DNA of 64,000 bases from Lunularia cruciata (lineage: Eukaryota; Streptophyta; Marchantiopsida; Lunulariales; Lunulariaceae), in the NCBI GenBank assembly GCA_948567375.1, contig OX419761.1, positions 622,501-686,500 on the forward strand. The letters are read 5' to 3'. Below, piece after piece: positions 22,201 through 30,924 of this stretch (positions are counted from its first letter, which is position 1; each line of letters begins with the position of its first letter). Below the pieces are notes generated by a model. It saw only the letters and a list, made by a program, of their open reading frames with translations. It had not been told where the DNA came from and made no database searches. Made by a program: the position numbers and the translations under genes.

Positions 22201-23034
22201 GATGAGCCTCCAGAGGCGATTGCTTTGACACCTCTGGATACCACACTCATTGCTTGGCAGTATCCAGTAGAGGGGATATGCCTATTGGAGTTGTTTGGTG
22301 GGATCAGCACCGGACTAGCTGCGGTATTACAGGCGGGTATCCGAGTACAGAGGTACTTGTATGTAGAGAGAGATGAGACTGCTAGGCGAGTCTCTCTATA
22401 TCATGTGGCACACTTGGCCTATCGGTATCCGGAGTTATTACCGATGTCAGCAGTCAGAGGTTACCAGAAGGCCTTACCAGGAGACATTTCCTTACTGGGG
22501 GCGCATGACCTAGAGAGACATGGGCCTGTTCACTTGGTGATTTCTGGATGGCCATGTCAGGGACATACACGTGCGGGCCGCGGTTTGGGTCTTCAGGATC
22601 CTCGTTCTGGTGTGTTTTGGGAGATGTTACGGATACTACAACATCTCCAGGTTCATCAGTCTGTTTCTCCGGCTTACCTTTTGGAGAACGTTCCATTGAT
22701 GGGTGATTCTCGCACTAGAGTGGTGGCGAGTACACATCAGGTCCATTCATGGATGGGACCTGCTGTATTGTTAGATGCAGCCAGAGTGGGATCACGGGCT
22801 CATCGTCTTCGTCTTTGGTGGACAAACCTCTTACCCAGAGAGGTTCTACAGCGTGCTTATGATGGGATTCAGCGACTGGACCACATTCTTGTTGATGATA
22901 TCTTGGATGTTGGGCGTCAGTCTCAGACAGTGGTAGTGGCTGATAGGTCACCCATGGCAGTGGTGAACCTAGTTGGACAGCCTAGAGCTGCATTTCCCAC
23001 ACTCATGAGTTTCCCAGGCTCTCATGCTTTTTGA
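19273..23034 (+). CDS. Gag-protease-DNMT3-like cytosine-5 methyltransferase polyprotein (main open part)
   Basis: This is an uninterrupted frame of 1253 codons. The first codon is GTG; the first ATG is codon 99 (19567), so the true start is uncertain. Gag occupies codons about 100-350 (VEFFLCLRQNY, FWYGILDREL). Two zinc knuckles start at codons 412 (CWTC) and 443 (CEHCHRFGHTSDRC). The retropepsin has LLDSGAQ at Asp764 and YDVLVGGAVLYP. The methyltransferase domain starts near codon 1000: motif I LLELFGGISTGL (1004), motif II YLYVERDETAR, motif IV GWPCQGHT with Cys1095 as the expected nucleophile, motif VI ENV (1138-1140), motif VIII AHRLRLWWTNLLP (about 1177). Motif order and the LFGGISTG and AHRxRxWWxNL style resemble DNMT3. 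It ends at TGA 23032; the frame continues beyond. It would methylate cytosine using S-adenosyl-methionine. Activity is inferred, not shown. Confidence 0.9.
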   Translation: MVLARGGVGTWWGTCGCDLLLQLVVRVCWCGYFVTTEFFGDSRGVSPAVRSGFTRSGARYQPVSQVPVREEIDSELEFDTGADSVESALGVSAPLLWDMDEIYGASKGPRRYSGIVGTIELDDFIQEFDSWCDLQQMRNPTLFTPFMAWKALFQHLEGPPMDDYHEFRRAHLEEIELWRQYWSPHYVSITSGSVARSRSAVPTSSSSSSVGGASGGALAGDSATTSGGTAAGGGVVPGFNPMVEFFLCLRQNYQGVRTDKLRSLQEFQRKAGESLREAYTRMRRLISFTQGVTEAQAVQFWYGILDRELRRRVRDATLLQATSPTLAVVFGLAERIELNMVEERVVTAGFGRETSSTVVTSSRVQQSAPRPVGFRGQGGQPRSYGASGGPSGVRPLPSFLGQQQPVSGGVACWTCGGPHHRRECTQGSGPDTSGASQPAQRQCEHCHRFGHTSDRCFDLHPELRSGRAAMAGSRGAPVHGGRGGRGGGRGSTPSRGAVPALTSDTAMATRIEQLEQRLASMAIAHRRSDSGAEASTSYAGDRDALDFMCGAAQVDAFAAVTRSAVRAPEPRGASVELDPQRGEVGRQVRLPQSFTLSEALQTTSMVPRRPSAGVVGGDGVLDGVPASQPPATTQIESSMMLGAAQLIMRHPLFSASDMFTLGVDPAPVFRLAATLCESRDGAVPTTRAEVVGSGADLVEEHGIHSATSGLWQAAAARLEELPARPAFERVRFTPGVVLLDNQRGIFCLVGPSGKVYTPQRVLLDSGAQPLMLGKAAVVGLELRKIDVERCPFQIQTSLGGGSTQYITRGELVVQVQPGHPTDSSVVRAQAIATIAESYDVLVGGAVLYPMGFSIDYWEETASYRPGWQSGEGRVCHLPVRFSSGSLGPLQSGTMAASVLAFSGAVTWPGDLLEGNAHAEDTPIPEEITRLWSTSGIVPSTLDVPLWSSEEALQQHADQLVQQAWSGAFVPSGDECEDEPPEAIALTPLDTTLIAWQYPVEGICLLELFGGISTGLAAVLQAGIRVQRYLYVERDETARRVSLYHVAHLAYRYPELLPMSAVRGYQKALPGDISLLGAHDLERHGPVHLVISGWPCQGHTRAGRGLGLQDPRSGVFWEMLRILQHLQVHQSVSPAYLLENVPLMGDSRTRVVASTHQVHSWMGPAVLLDAARVGSRAHRLRLWWTNLLPREVLQRAYDGIQRLDHILVDDILDVGRQSQTVVVADRSPMAVVNLVGQPRAAFPTLMSFPGSHAF

Positions 23035-23556
23035 GAGGGAGGACCTGGACTTGTTTGGGACTCACAGTTACAGCAGTTGGTGGAGCCCAATGCTGATGAG
23101 AGAGAGCGGGCGATGGGTTTTCGCACCGGTATTACCGCTGTTCCAGCAGTGTCAGAGGCATCCAGGCGTCAGGTGTTAGGTCAGGCTATGGACCTGAACT
23201 GTTTGACCTGGATTGTGAGCCTTGGTTTGGCAGAGCAGCGTAGGATGCGCTTGATAGGCATCACCACTCGGACACTTGTGAGCCCTGTGCCTATCGAGAC
23301 GATTCAGGCACATGCTGGGGGCGATGGACCGAGTGGACATGGTATTCTTGGGACACATCCAGTAGCTACTAGGGAGAGTGGTCTACTTGGAGTCCATCCA
23401 GATGAGCGTGGGCTACTTGGATTACACCCTTGGTCCACATGGGATGCAGCCAGAGGACGTATGGAGCTTGCAGCCAGAGTGGAGGGAGTTTTTCACACAG
23501 AGGTTGGGACCTCTAGTGGTCGGGAGCATGACACCATTGCTCCCAAGGGCCCAGTA
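23035..23556 (+). CDS. Methyltransferase motifs IX-X and linker, in frame after the TGA
   Basis: The same frame is open for 174 codons after the TGA at 23032-23034. Motif ERERAMGFRTGIT (ATG 23113, codon 1281) and SRRQVLGQAMDLNCLTW match the C-terminal end of DNMT3-type enzymes (GFPxxYT then a RQKLLGxSWSVPV-like segment), which helps bind the cofactor. Copies 2 and 3 read CAA at the TGA site, so the TGA is a private lesion of copy 1. Without these motifs the enzyme would probably be inactive. A linker of about 100 residues follows. Confidence 0.85.
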
Positions 23557-23565
23557 TAGCAGCCA
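23557..23565 (+). promoter_or_regulatory. In-frame UAG in a readthrough-type context (UAG CAG CCA)
   Basis: The TAG separates methyltransferase from RT in the same frame. The next six bases, CAGCCA, fit the CARYYA context known from tobacco mosaic virus-type stop readthrough. Copy 3 has the TAG at the same place, followed by CAGGCA. A shared stop at the Gag-Pol boundary suggests a programmed leaky stop rather than decay. Confidence 0.6.
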
Positions 23566-24003
23566 GTCAGTACGTCTTCCACTCCTACTACAGTTACAGA
23601 GGATACTTGGGAGCCAGATCTTGGACCCAAGCTTACTGGAGAGGAAAGACGGAGGGTTTGGAGGTTCTTGAGGAGTCACACGAGTTGTTTTGCCTTCAGT
23701 ATGAAGGATTTGGGTGCTCTGAAGGGACCTGGTATACGGATTGAGCTGACTAGCGACACACCTGTTTTCCGACGTCCTTATCGATATAGTGAGATGGAGA
23801 GGACATTGATTCAGAGCCGGAGTAGTGACCTTTTTGAGGCTGGTTTGGTGGAGATTTCACATGGAGAGTATGCATCAGCGACAGTGATGCCAGCCAAGAA
23901 GGATATGCATGGCAACTATACAGATAGGCGGATGTGTGGAGATTACCGTCCTATCAACCGACAGACCAGGGCTGATCGGTATGCCATGCCTACACCGGAG
24001 GAG
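23560..24003 (+). pseudogene. Copy 1 reverse transcriptase, N-terminal (fingers) part only
   Basis: The frame is continuous with the upstream polyprotein. Motifs: WRFLRSHTSCFAF, IRIELTSDTPVFRRPYRYS, LFEAGLVEISHGEYASATVMPAKKD and MCGDYRPINRQT, the standard Ty3 RT start. The frame stops being RT at MPTPEEI (about 24003), where sequence jumps to integrase. The palm, thumb, RNase H and integrase zinc region are all lost, so this copy has no polymerase. Confidence 0.9.
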
Positions 24004-24853
24004 ATATGTTTTGGTGATGGTGGAGCACTTCTCCAAGTGGATTGAGTTGGTGGCAATTCCTGACAAGTCTAGTGAAGGGATAGCTTACTCGTTCCTGGAT
24101 CGAGTTCTTAGTCACTTTGCTGCACCAACTGAGGTTTTGACTGATCAGGGTACAGAGTTCTTGGGAGAGTTTCAGGTCTTGTGTGATAGGGCTTTGATTG
24201 ATCATTGTACTACATCCCGAGATCACCTTGAGGTAGATGGCTTAGCAGAGAGAGTGGTTCAGACAGTGAAGAGAGGATTGCAAAAGTATGGTTTGGCCAC
24301 TTGGGAGATTGGGATCTTTTATTACCTTGGTTGGCCATGGGCTATTGGTTCAGCCGGCAAGCCTCCTTAGCATCCTTCTCTCCATACTTTCTACTCTATG
24401 GACGAGATCCAGATTTACCTGCCGCCATTCATCGAGATGCTATTGTAGTTTTGGACTTGGATGACCCTAATGTATGGATGAGCGCATGTTCTCAGCGGGC
24501 AGAGATCTTTTGGAGAGTGATGCCGATGGCCTTTGAGAACTTGGCAATTGCTCAACATAGAGATACTTTACGCTATGCTACCATTCGAGGAGGAGGTTAT
24601 AGACCCCTTGTTTCATCAATTTTATCCAAGAGACTATGTATATCTACAACATACAGCCCTAACAACACTTGATGTTTTGACAAGCCGCACTATCTTAAGA
24701 GTGCGTGAGGTTTTGCCATCTGGAGTCCTTGTGTTGGGAGGACGTGACGGTGTTGTTTGGAAGGATCATGTGCGCAATTGTGCACCATGCCACCTCCCAA
24801 ACATTGATGGTACTATGGACCCAAGTTTGCCACTTGTACGTGCAGGCTTGAGG
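24004..24853 (+). pseudogene. Copy 1 integrase core and C-terminal part
   Basis: The integrase core lies in the frame beginning 23909: VMVEHFSKWIELV, the second catalytic Asp in LTDQGTEFLG (about 24140) and the Glu in DGLAERVVQTVK (about 24250). The first Asp was removed by the deletion. It continues in another frame from 24301 (LLYGRDPDLP, then QRAEIFWRVMP) and a third from 24533 (YPRDYVYLQHTAL, VVWKDHVRNCAPCHLPN). At least two frameshifts and a stop at 24368 are present. Confidence 0.88.
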
Positions 24854-24987
24854 TGTATGTTATGTGGGTCTTCTGGTGGAGCTGCTACTATGTTAGTGTG
24901 TGATAGTTGTTCGAGAGGATGCATATGGCATGTATGACTCCTCCCCTCACAATGGTTCCTCAAGGATAGTGGTTATGTCTTAGATGT
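24854..24987 (+). pseudogene. PHD finger at the integrase C-terminus (copy 1)
   Basis: The Cys4-His-Cys3 pattern reads CMLC, CDSC, then after a one-base deletion the His-Met-Ala-Cys pair, PPLTMVPQG, and W-L-C with the last Cys (TGT 24985). The shape CxxC-x12-CDxC-x4-HxxC-x-PPL-x3-P-x-G-x-WxC is the classic PHD finger, a reader of histone H3 tails. The deleted base is a G just after GGATG near 24922; copy 4 keeps it. A TAG stands where Glu is usual in GEW, and copy 4 has it too. Confidence 0.85.
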
Positions 24988-25148
24988 ATTTGTCCTATAG
25001 CTAGTTCATTCTTTATATGGTATAGATTGCGGACAAGCAACTAACGATGGAGCTCCATAGCACCCGGCCTCTTGATCTTTACCCATTATAGGGTATACCA
25101 TATACTTAGAGTAGATAGCTATTTGGAGTTAGAAGGACCTAACCGCCA
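24988..25148 (+). other. Copy 1 3' noncoding region
   Basis: Short region between PHD finger and polypurine tract, matched in reversed copy 4 (45816-45975). No gene is seen. Confidence 0.6.
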
Positions 25149-25162
25149 GCTAGGGGGGCAAT
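25149..25162 (+). other. DNMT-family polypurine tract (copy 1)
   Basis: AGCTAGGGGGGCAAT directly precedes TGTGGCACTTTAGAG. Copy 4 has the matching CTAGGGGGTGAT before the same TGTGGCAC start. This marks the left border of the 3' LTR. Confidence 0.7.
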
Positions 25163-25619
25163 TGTGGCACTTTAGAGTCTATGTATGACTTGTGTGTGAG
25201 TTGTGCTTCTATAGTGTATGATGTTGATAGCAATGTATGTTGTGTAGATATGTATATACGCACGACAGCTGTCACACCATTTGTAGTGTCGCATCTAGAT
25301 TGCTCAGACATTGGAGTTGCAGTAATAGTAGTTAGAGTTCTTTCAGCAATTTCTCACATACTACTTTCCTACGGTCAGATTTTGTGTTTGGGGTACTGAC
25401 TTCACGGTGGAGCCCACCATCACTTTGCACCGTTTGCACCGTCGAGTGTGCCATCAGCGGGACCGTTAGGGTTCAGTCCTAGCTTGATTCCAAGGAGTAT
25501 GCTTTTGAAGTGTAGCTCTAGAGAGCTCACTTCTTAGATGTTGAGCCTTCGAGTTCTTGGCTATAGTGGACAAAGGCTGGCCAGCGTCACCTGGATTCTC
25601 TATGCTTGAGTGGGTGTGG
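25163..25619 (+). mobile_element. Copy 1 3' LTR, first segment (boxes X and Y)
   Basis: Box X (25163-25269) starts TGTGGCACTTTAGAG. Box Y starts TGTCACACCATTTG at 25270. The LTR is cut at 25619 by a solo LTR and resumes at 33106. Sequence differs from the 5' end segment at 17575 by many CpG-type transitions. Confidence 0.75.
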
Positions 25620-26403
25620 TGTGACAACCTGGCAAATCTCACTTTTGCGGTATTCGGGTAAGTAAAGTTTGTTCCCACAAAGATACAAGTCAAAATTGGT
25701 CAAATACAAAGTCAAACAATAATATGTAGTTCTTCTTGGTTGCGTTTTTAATCTCTCAGGTAGAAACCACACCCAAAAGAGAGTAACAAGCACTGATTCA
25801 CAGTCTTGTCACAAATTAACACTCCTTAATCACAACTCCATCAATTCTTTCGAAACAATCTTGATTGTGATGATTCAGGCTCTCCCAAAAACGGCACTTC
25901 ATTGCAATTTGCCTCAGAATTGTGTTCACCCCTCCACTGAAGGCACAACTTCCTCAATTGAAATTGCTTCACATCAACTTCGCACTGCACTCACAAATGC
26001 AGAATACTACCAACACTACAATTCCTCTCAAATCTGTAAAGGCATTGCTTTGATTTCACTTCACTCAAGATCAAACACACAGAATGAAGATCAAGGCTGC
26101 GGAATCCAACATCCAACAAGCACACTGACTTGCACTTTGAATTTCTCCACACAATCACAAACACAATTGCAAAGCTGATACTCGGAATCAAGCTCAAGTG
26201 ATGAGCACTGCTTCACAGTACTTTGCTTTATCTATTCTCACAAATAATGAGCACTGAACAACATGAGATTGCGAATGCTCTTCTTAAATACTGAAGCAAA
26301 TGGTAGTTCTTCCTACTAATGTACCGCTTCCTAACATCTCTTCCTACCTATAGATCCAAATCCATCTCTTCATATCTACCTCTTCCTATCTCAAAATTGT
26401 TAC

Positions 26404-27160
26404 TTACCCCGATCCGATGTCTACCTCATCATCGGCTTCCAAACCTGATGATCTTCTTAGTACTTCTCCTTCTTTGGGTATAGCTAATTCTACTAATTCC
26501 TTCACTAATTCTACTACTTCTACACTAGGAACTACAATTGCACTAAGGAATGACTTATCTAACTCTTTATCTCCTGACCCACTCTTCTCTAATGTGTCAA
26601 TTAACAAGTCCGATGACACCTGAATTCCTACTTCTGCGACATCGGACTTCCTCTCCGCTGTCACACTATTCCTAATATTCTCTAACTCCGATTTGACTAA
26701 ATCTAATCTGAGACTAACATTGTCTTCTACTTCTCACATCTTCTGGTCTACACGCTCTCTCAATCGGATCAGCAACATGTTCATATCCACATCTTTGGCT
26801 TTTCTCTTCCAAGTTTCCTGCACAAGCAACTTCAACTCATGTAGATGGGCTTCTTCCAATCTCCCTTCAGCCTCCGTGCTTAAGTTTGCTCTCAACTTCC
26901 AGCAACTTCTCCTATTGATTCCGACTCATATCTTTGAGAGCGCTCTACCCTCAACTCTTCACGATACACCTTCAGCTCATCTTCATACTCTGCAGCAAGC
27001 ATCTTCTTCTCCTCCGCATGCTGTGTACTCTATAACTCAGCACTTTTGACCAGCTCTTGTAATTGTTTTTCTTCTTCCTGCCAGGCTGCTAACTCTCTCT
27101 GCCATGCTTGATCCTTCCCCACTGCACTCTTCTTCAAGTTGTCCAACTCCTGCTCCATTA
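26404..27160 (-). pseudogene. LTR-encoded ORF of S1, C-terminal coiled-coil part
   Basis: The minus strand continues S1's ORF beyond the nested S2: NLKKSAVGKDQAWQRELAAWQ, coiled-coil sequence with lesions, then the C-terminal module QVSSDLLIDTLEKSGSGDKELD ending at 26404. It is related to S4 and to the short LTRs at 37752 and 56237. Confidence 0.72.
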
Positions 27161-27165
27161 TTGTT

Positions 27166-30100
27166 TGTGACAACCTGGCAAATATCACTTTTGCGGTAAT
27201 CGGGTAAGTAAAGTTTGTTCCCGCAAAGATACGAGTCAGAAATGTCCAAATACAAAGCAAATAGTAACAGTGTAGTTCTTCTTGGTTGCGTCTTTAATCT
27301 CTCAAGTAGAAACCACACCCAGAAGAGAGTAACAAGCACTGATTTGCAGTCTTGTCACAAATTAACACTCCATAATCACAAATCCTTCAATTCTTTCCAA
27401 ACAATCTTGATTGTGATGATTCAGGCTCTCACGAAAACGGCACTTCACTGCAAAACAACTTTACCTCAGAATTGTGTTCCACCCCTCCACTGAAGGCACA
27501 ACTTCCTCGATCAAAATTGCTTCACATCAACTTTGCACTGCACTCACAAATGCAGAATACTACCAACACTACAATTCCTCTCAGATCTATCAAGGCATTG
27601 CTTCGATTGCACTTCACTCAGGATCAAACACATAGAATGAAGATCAAGGCTATGGAGTCCAACATCCAACAAGCACTCTGACTTGCACTTTGAATTTCTC
27701 CAAACACTCACAAACACAATCACAAAGTTGATACTCAGAATCAAGCTCAAGCGACAAGCACTACTTCACAACACTTCACTTTATCTATTCTCAGAAAGAA
27801 TGAGCACTGAACAACATTTCTCTGCAAATGTCACTCTTAAATAGTGAATCAATTGACAGTTCTAACAACTATACCATTCTACAACAATGCACCTCTTCAT
27901 ACCTGCCTCTTCATATCTCAAAACTATTACAACTCCGATCCGAAGTCTACTTCTTCTTCGGCTTTCAAACCCGAACCCAAAATAATCTTACTTCCTACTA
28001 CTCTGTCCTCGGGTTTCATATCTTCTACCTCTTCTACCAAATCCAGCAATTCTCTTTCCTGATCTGAAATTTCACTAGTGGGTACTCTATCTAACTCCTT
28101 ATCTCCCGACCCACTCTTCTCTAATGTCTCTGATGGTAACTCCAAAGACATTTGGACTCCTATGTTATCTACTTTGGGTTTTGCTCTAACATCCCTCTAA
28201 AGCTTCTCTATCTCAATTTTTACTAAGTCTAGTCTAATTGAAATATTGTCTTCTACTTCTAATATCTTCTTGTCTACACGAGTTCTTAATTTGATCAACA
28301 AAGCGTTCATATCAGTGTCTTCCGCCTGTCTTCGCCTCGTCTCCTACAACAACAACTTCAACTCGTGTAGTCTCACTTCTTCAATTCAAACGCTAGCCTC
28401 CGTACTCAACATCGCGTTCATCCTGAGGACAATATCCTTCAATGGGTCCAACCACATCTTCCTCTCTTGCTCTTGATCTGCAAGCCAGTCCTCTCGGTAC
28501 ATTGCCAACTTTGCTTCAAACTTGGCTTTCACCGTCTCCTTCTCCTTCTCCTTCTGTACAACCTTCTCCTCCTGATTACAAAGTAACTCTCGTAATCTCA
28601 CTTCTTCCCTATACCATGCAGCCAACTCTCTTTGCCAGAGTTGCTTCTTCTCTTCCATACTCTCCATCACTCTATCGAGCTCTTGTTCCTTCAATGCTAC
28701 CCTTGCCATAGCATGGATAAGTTCTAATCTTGAATCAGCAAACTGTTGCTTCAAGATTTTGTATTCTGCTACTTGTCTCTCTCTTGCTATGTCACTCTTC
28801 CTCGCAAGATCCTCTCGCTAGCTCACTTCCCTCTTCAGGTCTTCAATTACCTGACTTCTCTCTACTGCCTCCGCTTGCAGTACTTCCCTTTCCTCCTCAC
28901 CTCGGGTTACACTCTTCTTCAACTCCGAGTTCTCTTCTTCTAATCGCGCTAATACCTGCAACACAATCGTCACCTCCTGACATGTCGACTGCATCTCCCT
29001 CTTCTTGTGCTCCAACTTTACCAACAATAGACACACAATCTCTTGGAGGTACTCCACTCCGTTTCTCGCACCTAATTCTTCCTGCGTAGAAATCTCCTTC
29101 CTTACCTCTTCTTCACCCGATACTCGCCTTCTCCTCTACAGTCTTCGTATTGGGATTGATACCTCACTCCCCGAGCTTTCTCCTACCTCTTCCTTCACTT
29201 TACTTGGCCCCGCTTCACACTTCGCCTTACGTCTCGATTGAACTCCTTGCTGTACTGTGATCTTCTTTTCCTCAGGCACAGTTACTTTGTCTTCCAACTG
29301 TGTGTTGTCTTTGGCCTCCCACTCGGCTTGTACTTCTTCTTTGTATTCGTCAGCCGCCGGCACCGATGTCATCTTTCCCCTGTCATCACTATTGCTGCTC
29401 GTATCTCCACTCTGCAATGTTAGCTCCGGCTCCTCCTCGTGTTCCGAGTCTTCTGTTTTGAGCTCGGCGTCTCCTTCTGAGTCTTCATCCTCCGATTCAA
29501 TCACCACCGTACCTCGCCTCGGGTTACTTCTTTGCATCTTCCAAGGTTTCTTGCTTTCTTAAACTTCACCTTGCTGACCTCTCTTCTTTGATTTTGGAGT
29601 GCTCGCTTCTATCTCCACGCTCTTACCCGTCTTCATGTAGTATTCATCAGCGCTTGGGATTTGGAGAATGTACTAATGTTCCTCCACATCAACGTCTCTT
29701 CTCAAGTTGGGATGGAAGTGAGACACCATTCTGCTTTGCTCCGCTGAATTGAGCAAATTCAACCTGAGGTAGAAATGTGCTGCAAACGGCATGATGTAGT
29801 GTGGAGGCGACTTATCCCGCAAATTCCACACCATTTGTCTCGTCCTCCCATGGAAGCACCTCGCCCAATTAATAGGCTCTCATGCAAACAATTTATGGAA
29901 GAACACCGCTTGGTGTTTCATCACATAAGTTGTTCTCTCTGGCTTCAAGATTGCCATGAGAGCACTCACAATCCCTCTCTTCACTGGATCTTTGTAACTC
30001 TCAACCTTATACCCATTCTTTGTTCTCTTTGAAGAGAAAGCGTCTCTCACTTCCTAAGTCTCCTGAGCTATCTCTCCCTTCTCCAAGAACGTGGCTCCCT

Positions 30101-30919
30101 GCTCCAAGCCTGCCTCCTTCTCGAGTACAAGTCTCCAATCCGACTCTATCTAGCGAGCCGGATTTCCTCCCTTCCCTTCTTCCTCGGGTCCATCAAGACA
30201 CTTACTCTCAATGATTTTCGTCATGAATCCTGGAAAGCTTACATTCCAGTTCCATGCCAGAAAGGTGATCCGAAGTCGGCTCAAGACTTCAATCCTTACT
30301 ATTACGTCTAACCTCTGAATCACATGATTTCTCACTGCAAATTTGGAGTTCTTCCTCCCTCCTCCCATCTCTTCTACCTTCTAACTCTCTCTTGATTTCA
30401 CTCTCACGACTTCTCCCTTGCACACTAACACAAGTCCAACTCTATTTCCCTTTCCCCGATCACCTGCAAGACAACTTCTCAATGGCAAAGGAAAATTACT
30501 CGACATTTTGTCATTGCAAGTTTGATTTTTATAGAGTTGCGCTTCTTCGTCTTCCATCACTTTGAGTTTCTACTGAGAAATCACACCTCCAGCATGCAAC
30601 TGTCACTGTCAATCAACCTTCGCGCGTATGAGCCGCCAGTTTTTAAATGGCCCTTTCTTGAATTTCTTGCCCCGACAAAAGGTTGTTAGACTGTCTTTGC
30701 CTTGGGTTGAGCTCCCCCTGATACAAAGACAATTTACTTTGGGTTGTATGCTGATAGGGCATTTCCGAGTACTTTGCCTTATGACCCAAAGTCACTTTAC
30801 TTTGGGTTTCATCCCGAAGACTCTTTTCTTTGCCTTCTTCAGCCATACAGGCGCAATCCAACTTCTCTATACACTTCTTCTCCTTTATTTTGAAAAAAAC
30901 AAAAAATGTGGGCACCACA
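27166..30919 (-). mobile_element. S2: solo giant LTR, subfamily 1, nested in S1; TSD TTGTT
   Basis: On the minus strand it starts TGTGGTGCCCACA (30919) and ends GTTGTCACA (27166), 3754 bp. TTGTT flanks both sides exactly (27161-27165 and 30920-30924). It is inserted in the coiled-coil coding part of S1. Confidence 0.93.
27927..30506 (-). pseudogene. LTR-encoded ORF of S2, near full length (about 860 codons)
   Basis: ATG at 30506 (MSSNFPLPL) lies just after a TATA box (on plus, TTTTTATAGAGTTGC near 30528-30542). The N-terminal block (ITFLAWNWNVSFPGF, 30368-30150) runs in one frame, with stops such as TAG near 30150 and lesions up to about 29640. The acidic linker is at 29537-29136, the coiled coil at 29057-28386, and the C-terminal module (LPSETLEKSGSGDKELD) ends at 27927. 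Total length matches S3 within a few bases. Product unknown; long parallel coiled coil suggests a structural or assembly role. Confidence 0.78.
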
Positions 30920-30924
30920 TTGTT

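Larger units (their letters stand above)
17575..25619 (+). mobile_element. DNMT-family copy 1: Ty3-like element carrying a DNA methyltransferase and PHD finger
   Basis: Order: LTR-like/leader 17575-19272, Gag-protease-methyltransferase frame 19273-23556, in-frame TAG, RT fingers to about 24003, deletion, integrase 24004-24850, PHD finger, polypurine tract, 3' LTR from 25163. The 3' LTR is interrupted at 25619 by a solo LTR and continues at 33106-33206. The 5' and 3' LTR segments are only about 85% alike by eye, much more divergent than expected for one insertion with such an intact ORF. The copy is probably a recombinant of two elements joined at the 24003 deletion. Confidence 0.88.

Noticed and set aside
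24854-24987. The Cys-rich segment as an ordinary integrase zinc finger
   Set aside because: The integrase HHCC motif is N-terminal and was lost in the deletion at 24003. This segment is C-terminal, with the spacing and PPL/W motifs of a PHD finger, in two copies.
29238-29562. Plus-strand Ser-rich ORFs over the solo LTRs (also 38563-38919, 52724-53296)
   Set aside because: They are antisense shadows of the acidic, Glu/Asp-rich linker of the LTR ORF: GAA/GAG codons read backwards give Ser and Leu runs.
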